NCBI GenBank assembly: GCA_013350335.1
Contig: CM023535.1
Location: forward strand, 33,450,991-33,514,990
Direction: 5' to 3'
From: Chimonanthus salicifolius
Lineage: Eukaryota; Streptophyta; Magnoliopsida; Laurales; Calycanthaceae
Length of the DNA: 64,000 nucleotides
Shown one piece after another: positions 45,121-55,952 of the stretch; the first letter of the stretch is position 1; every line of letters begins with the position of its first letter. The notes under the pieces are model-generated. The model ran no database searches and was not told the origin of the DNA. It saw only the letters and a list, made by a program, of their open reading frames with translations. The position numbers and the translations under genes were made by a program.

Positions 45121-47138
45121 ACGGCTATTCCTTCTGCTGATACGACGTGTCCCAAAAGGTTGACCTCAGATAGCCAGAACTTGTACTTGCTTGCTTTAGC
45201 ATATAACTGATTCTTCTTTACTATGTCTAGGACTATCCTCAGATGCTCAGCATGCTCCTCCCGACTAGTGGAATAAATCAGGATATCGTCAATGAAGACA
45301 ATTACGAACTTATCCAGATAAGGACGGAATATTCTGTTCATCAGATCCATGAACATGGCTGGTGCATTGGTGAGTCCAAACGGCTTGACCACATATTCAT
45401 ACAGTCCATACTGAGTTCTGAAAGCCGTCTTTTCTATGTCCTCATCCCTAACACAGATTTGATGGTAGCCTAACATAAGATCAATTTTGGAGAAATGGCT
45501 AGAGCCTCTAAGTTGATCGAACAGATCATCAATTATGGGTAGAGGGTACTTGTTCCTGACAGTCAGCTGATTCAACTTCCTGTAATCCACACACATCCGA
45601 AGAGTACCATCTTTCTTCTTTAGGAACAATACTTGTGCTCCCCAAGATGAGGTGCTGTGCCAGATGCATCAATTTGTTTATTCAGTTCAGACATTTCTGC
45701 TGGGGCGATCCGGTAATGAGGCAATGATACAGGAGTAGTGCCAGGGTAGAGTTTAATTTCAAAGTCAATCTCTCTTTTTGGAGGCAAACCAAGGAGTTCT
45801 GTCAGAAATAACCCTGCGTAGTCTTTCACTACTGCAGGTAGTTCAGCCACTAGCGCGTTATCTAGTCTGATGTTGTTTAGTACGAGATGGTTCATTTCTT
45901 CATGTTATCTCCTGGTCATAGGAATGCTCTGTCTGTTGGCATGTACTATAAGTCATTTTCCCTCAGCTGACTAGAATATCACTTTGCGAAGGTGACAGTC
46001 AATGCCCGCTTGAAAGGTAGCCAACCAGTCCATGCCAAGTATGATATCATATTCCGTCATCTCGAGTACCGGGTAGTTGAATTTAAATCTGAACTCAGCA
46101 AGTTCAGTATCTACGGAGGTGCAGATTAGACCCAGTGATGTGTCTCCAACAGGGGATATAATGGTAAGTATAGTGGATAGTTGTTGTACTAAGATACCAG
46201 TAGCAGAAATGAAGGTAGCAGATATAAAGGAGTGGGATGCTCCTAAATCAAATAATGCAATAGGATAAGAACTACCAACTACTGCCATACCTTGAATCAC
46301 TGAGTGATCCACTGTCTCTGGAGGAGGAACTAAAGTATATAGCTGTCCAGATCCTGTTGGAATGGGTGCCCATCCTGACTGGTTATGTGCTCTGGATGCT
46401 TGAGACTGAGTTGGTCGGGCTGGAGGACGGAAAGAATCCCTGGAATAAGAAGGTCTATTGTTCTGCGAACACTCCCTCTTCATATGGCCCTACTGGCCAC
46501 ACTGATAACAGGTGATAACACCTCGAGGAGCCTTAGAGACGGGTCCTGATGTGGAGGGCTGACTGGGACGAAAACCACCAGTAGAACCAGTAGAGGTTGA
46601 GGGTCTCCCAAAGTTGGGTCTAAATTTCTTGTGAGGGCGGAAAGTATTTCCCCCACTCTGGCTTCGTCTATTGTCCACAATTCTGACAGTCTCCATTAGC
46701 TCTTGTTCGGCTATATCGGCTAGATTGACCACTTCTACGAAAGTAACTGATTTGAAAATAGTAACTTTGGCTCTGATGTTTGGTTGTAAGCCTCGCTCAA
46801 ACTTCCAGGCATTTTTATATTGAGTGTCCACCATGTACAGAGCATAACATGATAGACGAAGGAATTCCTAATAATATTCTATGACGGTCATGGTACCCTG
46901 GACCAAGGTTATGAATGCCTGTGTCTGGCACTCTTTCTCCTCTTCTGGAAAGTAATGGTCCAGAAACATCCCAGCAAACTGATCCCGAGTTATCTCTGTT
47001 CTATCTGCCGCTGGAATCTGCGCATGTTGATGTTCGATGACCTTCCACTATTTGCCAGCATCATCTACCGGTTGTGAGGTAGCCAACAGTATTCGTTCCT
47101 GGTCATCGGTGATCTTGAGCAGCTTTAAGATCTTTGTG
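45121..47138 (-). pseudogene. Ty3/gypsy gag, protease and RT of the minus-strand element (broken)
   Basis: On the minus strand it begins abruptly inside gag ([22 protein letters not shown]) where an LTR fragment abuts at about 47139. The gag continues through YMVDTQYKNAWKFERGLQPN. The knuckle CYQCGQ-stop-GHMKREC near 46460-46510 has an in-frame TAG. The protease reads [15 protein letters not shown], so the catalytic DSG is DLG. A frameshift near 45625 separates ...[13 protein letters not shown] from RT, which keeps [27 protein letters not shown] and the catalytic FIDDILIYS. It breaks at 45125 at the young insertion and resumes at 34487. The gag start, PBS and most of the 5' LTR are deleted. 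Confidence 0.92.
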
Positions 47139-47816
47139 CAAGAAGAGGAGTCGGCCAAAGGATGTGATCAACCCCTTTGGTTTGTGTCTTTTGTATAACA
47201 ACCTTGTCTCTTCACTTTACCTCATCATAATAACTTGGCCTTTAACCAATGAGTCCCTTGGCTTAACCAAGGAGACCCTTGGCTTAAACTAAAGAGACCT
47301 CTTGACTTCCAACGAGTCCCTTGGTTTCATGCCCCTTGAGATAAAAACCTTTCATCTTCTCAACTCAACAACATCTTAACTCAATTGAACTCACTAGTGG
47401 TTGACCATGTCAACCATGACATGGTCGGCCATGCATGTGGTGACTTGGTCACCACATGGCACTTGGGTCCCATCTTGGCCATGTCACTTGATGATGTGGC
47501 ACCTTGCTTAATTGGCTTCCACGTGATGACATGCATGCCACATGGCAATGCCACATCACTCACATGTCACCTCACTTGATGAGGTGGACTTTAATGCATT
47601 GGGTCTTAAATGGGTAATTGACCCATTTACTTTAAACTTACCAATTACTTTAAAATCAAGCTCATTCATGACCCATTGGGTCTTAATTGGGTAATTAGCC
47701 CGTTTCTTGCCCATCCAATGTCAATTTCCACTTTTTAATTTCAAATTCCATTAAATTGCAATCCAAATGGGCCAATCCAATATATATCATAATCTAAATA
47801 AAATCCGAGCGTTACA
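47139..47816 (-). mobile_element. Truncated 5' LTR of the minus-strand gypsy element
   Basis: It matches 28380-29016 of the 3' LTR (TTTAACCAATGAGTCCCTTG, CATGTCACTTGATGATGTGG and more). On the minus strand it starts TGTAACGCTCGG at 47816. The remaining ~2.4 kb of the LTR, the PBS and the gag start are missing, so a deletion fuses LTR to gag at about 47139. Confidence 0.85.
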
Positions 47817-48744
47817 AAGACCCAATGCATTAAAGCCACCTCATCAAGTGAGGTGGCATGTGAGTGATGTCGCATTGCCATGTGGCATGCATGTCATCAC
47901 ATGGAAGCCAATTAAGCAAGGTGCCACATCATCAAGTGACATGGCCAAGATGGGACCCAAGTGCCATGTGCCTGGCCGGCCATGTCATGGTTGACTTGGT
48001 CAACCACAAGTGAGTTCAAGTGAATTAAGTTGTGGCTTGAGTTGAGAAGATGAAGAGTTTTCATCTCAAGAGGCATGAAACCAAGGGTCTCCTTGGTTAA
48101 GCCAAGGGACTCATTGGTTAAAGGCCAAGCTATTATGAGAGGGAATGAAGGGACTAGCTGTTATACAGAAAGACGCAAACCAAGGGGCACTCCATACCCC
48201 TTGGCTGACTCCTCCTCTTGAGCAAATAGTTTTCTCTCTTCTCCTCACCTCTCTCTCTCTCCTCTCTTTCTCCCACCCCTACCTCTATACTTGGTGACTT
48301 GGAAGAGCAACGAAAAAAAAAAAAAGGATTAAGGAAGAAAAGACAGATCAAAAAGACAAAAAGGAGACGGAAAGAAGGTATGTTTAAGGTTTAACAACAT
48401 AGGAATGATTCCAAGGAAACCATAGGTTTGTCCATGGTGTGGCCGAACCCTTGGGTTCCATGATTGGCTGGAATGGATGGCCAAATTCTGTTAAGTCCAT
48501 GAAGTTGGAAATCTATCCAAGGGCTGGTTATGGGTTGAAATAAAACAACCATAAGGTGATATTCGAATCCATGCTATGATACTAAGAATTGAATGAATTA
48601 TTAAAAAGACCCTAGCCTTGGCTAGTGGGTAGAGTAAATTTACTAAATGAAGTCTGGAAGATGAAATCCAAGTTTAAATAATGATAAGGATGGATTTCAA
48701 TGGGAAGGACCTCACCATACATGCAAACAAAAGGATCTAACATA

Positions 48745-49350
48745 AAGTCAGTCGACTGAATCTTAAGATTCAGTCCACTGAACTTGTACTGCCAAAGCAA
48801 ACAAAGGATATCTGGGTATTTCAGCCGACTAAATCTTATGATTCAGTCGACTGAAAATGTACAGACCGAGCAAATAAGGGATATCTGGGTGTTTCAGGCG
48901 ACTGAATCTTATGATTAAGTCGACTGAAAATACATTGTCTAAGCACAAATGGGGTCTATTGGTATTTGAATCGACTGAACGTATACGTACCAAACAAGTA
49001 AGTGATCTGGTGTGTTTCAGCCGACTGAATCTTACGATTCAGTCGACTGAAGGTATACTTACCAAATACGTAAATGATTTATTGGTATTTCAGCCGATTG
49101 AATATGTGATTCAGCCGACTGAATGTATACTGGCCGAACACACAAATGATCTGATCCAAAGTCAACCGACTGAATGTCTACTGGTCGAGAACATAGAGGA
49201 TTTGACCCAATGTCAGCCGACTGAAAGTTTACGGGTCAAGTTTATACAGTATCTGGTTGTATTTCAGCCTACTAAATCTTATGATTCAGTCGACTGAAAG
49301 TTTACGGGTAAAGCACAGATGGTATTTAGGTGTGATTCAGTCAACTAAAT
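48745..49350. repeat. Array of TTCAGTCGACTGAA palindromes, period about 72 bp
   Basis: Palindromic blocks lie near 48747, 48819, 48892, 48966, 49016, 49089, 49160, 49213, 49265 and 49326. Several are doubled dyads of about 36 bp (TTCAGCCGACTGAATC-TTA-GATTCAGTCGACTGAA). A 128-codon open frame across the array (48911-49297) is an artefact of the repeat. Confidence 0.88.
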
Positions 49351-50632
49351 TAGAAAATTTGTATGTTGGATTATTTTCCAGATACCCCTGTCTATTTGGT
49401 AGGATGTAAGGGGTGATGAAATTAAAATGGAAAAATCAAATTAATATATATGGTTGAATTTAATAAGGTAAAGAGATTCGGAAAAGGATTGTGATTCGTT
49501 TCAACACAATCGTTAGTGTTGTCCTCACAAGACAAGCAAGGATAGAGTGGTGGACATTTGTATGATTCCTACCTTATTAAGGACACTATGGAATTTGATA
49601 TGATACTGATTTTATTTCCAAATATGATGATTACTTTGATTAAACAAATTGAATATGTTTATGAACTGATTTTCAAATGATGTGATGTGTTTTAAATAAA
49701 ATGGCATTCTTGCATACATTACCTCATGCATGGCATGGGAGGGTACATATATGACCAGCAAGCCAAGTTCTGAATGGTCTGGACATGACTTAGGCTTGAG
49801 ACTAGCTTGTCTGAGGCCATGTTAACTGTTGAGATTTGGCCTCGTCCAGTTGAAAGGAAAGGTACGGCTTATTGGGCCAAAGAGCTCCTGGGTAGGCAGT
49901 CCTGAAACCCTGCGCAGAGGGAGGAGTCCTCACTCCATCAGTAATCCCGATTAATTTGTGGATGGGTTTACAGTGCCCTGGTGGTTGCCGCCTCAAACAC
50001 TGTGGACGTAATTGGCCAATGAAACCTTGATATGACAATTTATCAAGGAAACCATTGATATTGATTTATGATGTGATTGGATATGGAAATTGGGTGAGAG
50101 ATCATTTGACATTGACACCCATGACATGACATATAAGTAAGCACGATTATGATATGGACATCATGCATGTTTTTACTACTTATGAGATGTTCTTCAAATA
50201 TGATATGATGTATCTACCTTGATTTATATTACTCCTATCTGTACCATAACCCTATTTGGAATACCTACTAGGCATGTTGACTAATGCCCTACTTCTACCC
50301 TATAGATGATGGATCAGGGAATGGTTATGAAAAGGACGATGAACATGAAGGGAGCCAAGCATAGGGGCTTGGGATGATTATATTTAAATTACTCAGTTTT
50401 AATCTCAATGATGTATTGGGAGAACTACATTTTGGATTGTAATAACTTAGACTTATTTGTGATGGTTTGATTATATTTAAGTTTCATTTTAAGTTTATGG
50501 TGATTGGCTTTCCTTGCCTAATAGTGACAAGTATATGAATAGTATCTTTTTCACATAATTAATTCCGTAAGTATTCAGAAAAACGTATGAAATGTTTCAA
50601 TGATTTTAGTCGACGCACACGTCGTGGTGGCC

Positions 50633-50668
50633 AGTTAAGGGTCGGGTTTTGGAAACTCGAACTTGACT
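50633..50668 (+). other. Conserved hairpin HP2 of the LTR
   Basis: AGTTAAG pairs with CTTGACT (one G-T pair) around CGGGTTT/AAACTCG. HP1 just upstream (about 50584-50623) is partly decayed. Confidence 0.65.
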
Positions 50669-50761
50669 CGCGTCATGGCGTCCCGCTCTCTCTCACTCAT
50701 TTATAAAAAAAATATATATATACTCTGATTTTGTGAAGGTGAGAAAGGGCGGGGTGTTACA

Positions 50762-51305
50762 GATATGGTAGTCACAAAACCAGGTAATTAGCCATAGATG
50801 ACCTTAGGTGGTACCCACACCTGAGAGAGGACTAATTCCAAGACTTAGTTGAACAAATGGTAAAACCATAAAGAAGCCTAGAGAGGAAGCTGAACAGTGA
50901 ACTCGGAACTATGAATTATGTTCACTGTCAGCTAGACCAGTCATTCTAAACGACCCCTCAGTAGAGACAGGATCAACCCATCGTGGTCAAAGACTGGTCG
51001 GCCAGATTGACAGTGGTTCTGGATCAAAGAACTGTCATCTGGGTATACCTCTGACAGAGAGTCTAGTATGCACCGACTCGTCGGTGATGAACTTAAACAA
51101 CTCCTCGTGGTCAACGACTCGTCGGTAAAAAACTTATGAGTTCTAGACTGTGAGCTCAAATGAGCTCTCGAAGAAACAGACATATTGGAACATCAAGACC
51201 GATCGAGAGTAATAGGACCGACCCATCGGTAAAGGGTAACATGTCATTCTGGGCAATAGGTTTCTAAAGTAGAACCTACTGTCAAGCATGTTTTGCACCA
51301 GAACG
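50762..51305 (+). mobile_element. Copia 3' LTR, second fragment
   Basis: This continues 25771-25905 after the gypsy complex. Positions 51189-51305 match 9093-9210 of the 5' LTR (ACCGATCGAGAGTAATAGGACCGACCCATCGGT). It carries palindromes such as ACCGACTCGTCGGT (51072) and CGACTCGTCGGT (51115). Another gypsy LTR interrupts it at 51306; the remainder is outside the window. Confidence 0.82.
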
Positions 51306-52670
51306 TGTAACACTCCGAAATCTTAAGCCAGTGGATTAACGCAATCCCCTACTAAGAGAATGGATTTGAGATAGGGTCAAGCGTTAAACTAAGGGAGAAA
51401 AGAAATGAAAATGAAAATATAAGAAAATCTAAAATTTCCAAGTGGTACATATCGACCTGGTCGATATGTATATGTTTTGTATGTATCGAGTTATGCACAT
51501 GTATATAGAAAACGACCTGAAGCTAAGATTTCCAGAAAGATGTATCGAGTTTGGTCGATGTGTTGTATGGTTGTACATGTCGAACATGGACATATATCGA
51601 GAATGCCCAGCGACATGAGCCCGGATCTAACAGTTGTATGTTGTCCCATCACCCACCTACCACACCTACCACCGTCCTTGGTGACGAATTACAAGCCTCC
51701 ACGTGGATTGTGTGTTGACCGAGGAGGAGGAAGAAATCCCATATATATATATATCAACCTTTGTCAATGTATCGAGAGGTGTACATATCGAGTTTGTCGA
51801 TTTGTGTGATAGAAAACCTGAAGTTCACATTTTTTTATGAAGCATATCGTATTCAATCGACAAATAGATTTACCCAAAAAATGTATATATCGACTTGGTC
51901 GATATGAATGGTGGAGCGACCCGAAGGACTAAATTTTAGATGACACATAGCATGGTTCGTCGATGCATACAATTTCCCAGAGATGCGACATATCGACTTT
52001 TACCATATATCGAGTGGGTGCAGATAGTTTGAATCTGATTCGCACAACCACTCTCTTTACACGTCCCATCATGCATGAGGATAAAACACTCCTCCTCTCC
52101 ACCGACCCTACTTATGTCTAGGGCAACAAGAAGAGAGGAGATAGAGAAGAGAAAACCAAAGGGAGAAGATGAGGAAAAAGAGAGAAAGAAGAAAAAGAAG
52201 AATAGGTAAGAGCATTCACCTCTCCCCACTCTTTGACCTGAGCTACCCCTTCCAAACCCTTCTCTCCCTCTCTATTCCTCCATGATATACCCCATCTCTT
52301 CTCCTTTACCTTCACTTTACCCCAGACTACATCAGTGGAGTTTAAAGAAGAGGAAACGAAGAGAAGCAAGGAAGGAGGAGAAAAAGCTTGAGTTCTGAGA
52401 TCAAGGCTTACTCCACACGAGAAACTCACAAATCCATCAAGGTATGGTAATTTACTTATGATTAAGAATTGATAAAATGATCTAGAAGGCTTAGATCCGG
52501 TTAGATCTAAGGTTGGCAAGAACACAAACCCAAATGGAAGACATGCATGCTCGAAATGAAGAGTTGTAGTGAAATCCAGGTCTACATATCGCCTTTGGTC
52601 GATATGTACTCTGAATATCAATTCGAAAATGGATAGTATGTCGTTCAAAAGACCAAGCCCAGAGATATGT

Positions 52671-55600
52671 TGTAAGATCTCGGAATTTGGGAATTAATAT
52701 AAATGTGAATATTATTTATTTTAATGATGAAAATTAGAAAATTGGTGGAGTAAATGGTAAATGGGCCAAAATAGGATAAAGGCCCAAGTGTGGCCCAATA
52801 GATTATGGTTTGGATTTAAATTTATTTAAATGGGTCCAGAATGGTCAAATGGGGTCAAATACCCATTTGGGACCCAATGGGTCAAGATGGTTATGCTCTA
52901 AGGTAAATGGGCTAGATGGAAATGTAATTGGGCCATGGGCCCAATGGTGATCCATTTAGAGTGGGCTTAATGAAATTTAATCACCCTAAGTAATTTGGAA
53001 TTTAACAATGGTAGTGTGGCCAAGTGGGACCCACCTCCACCTCATCAAGTGAGGTGGTGTGTGGGCCAATGATTGGTGGGGCCGGCCACCATGGTTGACT
53101 TGGTCAACCATGGGTGGAATAATGGGAATTAGGTTAAATAAAAATGAATTAACCTAAGTTAATTACCAAATTAATTAAATACTTAAATTAATAAGTTGGT
53201 GGCTAAATGGGGTTTGATTGGTCAAATGGAGACCAAGCTACCCCACCTCAAAATGTTAAACACGTTGGGCATCGTGGTGGTTTAGATAACGACCACCATA
53301 AAGCAAATAAGAGATATTTAAAAATATCTAAGAAAATATCTTAGGGTTGGTGGAGTAATAAATGGTAAAACAAGTTAAGTTAAGTCCATTTTTTTCTTTA
53401 CCATTTCTTATTCTCTTTTCATTCTACTCTCTCCATTTTCATTCTCCCATGGCCGTCCTCTACATGTCCAAGTGAAGGAGAATAAAAGAGAGGAGCTCAA
53501 GGAGAGAACAAAGAAGTAAAAACTTGGTGCAAAAATTTATCTAAGGTTAAGGTCATCATCTTCCTCTCATCATCTTTCCTCTTTTCCTCTCTCAATTCAA
53601 ACCTAACATGGCCGATTCTAGGGTTGGGAGTTGCCACCTTTGATCAAAGATCTTGACCTATCAAAGATCAAGAGGAATGAGAGAGGAGGCTAAGGAGACC
53701 GACGGGAGCGGCGGAAATTGGAGGAGACGTCGGATAGTGAGTATTTCTTAAATAAAAGAATTTTGGATTTTAGGGTTTAAGAAATGGAATTTATTTTTGT
53801 GAAATTAATGGTGGATAGGTGATTTTATACTATGGAATTTAGATACATTAAATGGAAGGGTGGAAGATGGAGAAAACCCTAAATGGGTGAATTAGGGTTA
53901 GGGTAAGAAATTGGAGAACTATATTGTGTGCATTGTGTGATTGATTAAATTGAGCATGGAATTGGGTACTTGGAAATAAGAATCATGGGCCATAGGGTTC
54001 GGCCATGTAGTATGGCCAAACCCCATGGTGGGTGATTTGGTGGTGGGTTTAAATTGCTTAGGGTTTTAAGAATGGAAAGCAATGTGGGTTTTTGATTAAT
54101 GAATTAGGGTTTTAATGAATGCATGGGAGTAATGTCTTAAGATGATTGTATGATGAAAAATGCAATGGAATGGTATGATTTTAAAATGCATGGATGGAAG
54201 GAAATTTGAACCATGGGTTCAGCCATGGCATAGGGCCGAACCCTAAGGTGATGAAATGGTGATTAAATGAAGGGTTTAAAGGGTAATGTGTTGATGAATT
54301 TTGGGTTTCAAGTGAACAAAAGTGATGATCCAAATGGGGCTAAGAATATGGTTTAGTTGCATGATTTAAACCCCTCAAGGAGGGATTATTGGTGGATCTA
54401 AAATGTAACAATGGACCCAAGAAAAAATGGAGAAAGGAACATCATGGGTTCGGCCATGGTGTATGGCCGAACCCATGCCCCAAATTGTAAATCAATTTGG
54501 GTTTAAGGTCAATGGGTATATATGTGATTAAGTATGGGGTTTGAATGGGTTTAAATGAGTAATGGTTAGATTAATTACATGACAAATTTTAATGTTTTGG
54601 TAAGTCAATAATGGACCTAAGTTAAGGACCTAGGTTGTGGATCAATTTTGGGCTTAAATAGGCATGAATGAATGAGTAATTGGTTATGTAAAGGGGTAGT
54701 GGCACAAATGGTAATTATTGGCTAAAATGAAGAAACTCCCTAAGTTATGATTTATGGGATTGGAAATTATTAAAACTTGGATTGATTTGGTAATTTAATA
54801 AGGTACCGGATAGCGCGAGCGGTACGCGAGTCGGTAGCCGGATTGTCCGACGAAAACGAAATAAAGACGCGAGTCAGTATTCGGTAGGATTCCTACCTAT
54901 TTGTAAGCCATGGATGTGTGATGGTATTTTTGTCATCTTTTATTGATTTTGGTATTTATCTTATGATGGGTTTTTACAATTATGGATGCTATGTTTAAGG
55001 TGGATTTTATTTAATGGCTATGAACTATGATTAAGGTTATGCATTATAAATTAAGGCTATGTATGATATCTTAAGGTTATGAGTTATAAATATTACATAG
55101 CATAATACATTACATACATCTCATGCATGGCATGGGCCGAAAAAAATAAACAAACCGGAGTCCATGCTCCTTCGGGGCGATCGAGAACAGGCATGGGGAC
55201 ACCTTGACGAGGGTTTGCCGTCAAGGGGGATATTTTGTGGTTGGAAATATCTTGACGAGGTTTTTCCGTCAAGAGGGATATGACAGTATATGGCAGGAAT
55301 GATGGGTGGGATTCATAACATAGACACCCAGGGCATGGCATACAATTTATATTTTCACCATACGTGGTTTATCAATTTTCATTGGGTTATTATCAGTATG
55401 CTGTTATTACTAATCCATGTGCTAGCCCTACTCGGAGTCCTACTGGGCGCGTTGTTCTAACGCCCTACTTCTACCCTAGCTGACGATACAGGAGATGGCG
55501 GACCGGAAGGGCAAGACGGAAGCCAAGCTTAGGAGCTTGGGGAGGCGGATTAATTATTTTGTTTTACGTATATTTTGGAAAAGATGTATTTGTATAGTTA

Positions 55601-55952
55601 GCTTGTCGGAAATGTAATAATTTAGGTAGTTTGCTATGTTTAGGTATTATTTTGGATAATACAGTATAATGGCATTTTCTTAATTAATTGGGTATTTCTT
55701 CCCTGCTATCTGAAGAACTGGTAGGATAGTTCTATTATCATCCGCAGTTATTTTTATGTTCCGCGAGCTAACTTTCTACGCGTGAACCATACTCGTGGAC
55801 TTATGTTCCACGCACGCGTAGGGTTGGCCAATTAAGGGCCGGGCTTTAGAAGCTCGGAACTTAACTCGCGTCGTGACGTCAGTGCCCTTTGTCACTTTTA
55901 AAAAAAAAAAAAATAGACTCTGATTTTCTGTGAAAAAGGGGCGAGCGTTACA
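52671..55952 (+). mobile_element. Solo gypsy LTR, plus orientation, 3.28 kb, TSD TATGT
   Basis: It starts TGTAAGATCTCGGAATTTG and ends GGGGCGAGCGTTACA. Exact duplications TATGT lie at 52666-52670 and 55953-55957. Modules: TTGGGCCATGGGCCCAAT (52930), CCACCTCATCAAGTGAGGTGG (53037), CCATGGTTGA/TCAACCATGG (53088), donor-like GTGAGT (53737-53742), hairpins (53997, 54215, 54447), GGTAGGATTCCTACC (54882), GGAGTCCATGCTCC (55158), and the terminal hairpins (55776-55866). Confidence 0.95.
55776..55866 (+). other. Conserved terminal hairpin pair (HP1-HP2) of the LTR
   Basis: HP1 (55776-55821) pairs CTACGCGTG/CACGCGTAG. HP2 (55830-55866) pairs ATTAAG/CTTAA(C)T with one mismatch at the base and CCGGGCTT/AAGCTCGG. 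Confidence 0.75.

Larger units (their letters stand above)
47817..50761 (+). mobile_element. Plus-oriented LTR of the same gypsy family, 5' end missing
   Basis: It begins abruptly with AGACCCAATGCATTAAAGCC, the complement of about 47600-47627, so the first ~200 bp of the LTR are lost. It runs to GGGCGGGGTGTTACA at 50761. With 47139-47816 it forms a large inverted repeat (about 470 bp of arm) with almost no spacer. It carries the palindrome array 48745-49350, GGTTTGTCCATGG..GGCCGAACC (48424), and HP2 (50633-50668). The right flank GATAT is close to AATAT at 25901. Confidence 0.85.

Noticed and set aside
48911..49297. 128-codon open frame with repeated QPTEC/STE peptides
   Set aside because: It lies exactly over the palindrome array inside an LTR; the peptide repeat is a by-product of the DNA repeat.
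52118..52648. 176-codon minus-strand open frame with Ser/Leu/Phe-rich sequence
   Set aside because: It is antisense to the purine-rich leader of an LTR; low-complexity composition and no recognisable domain.
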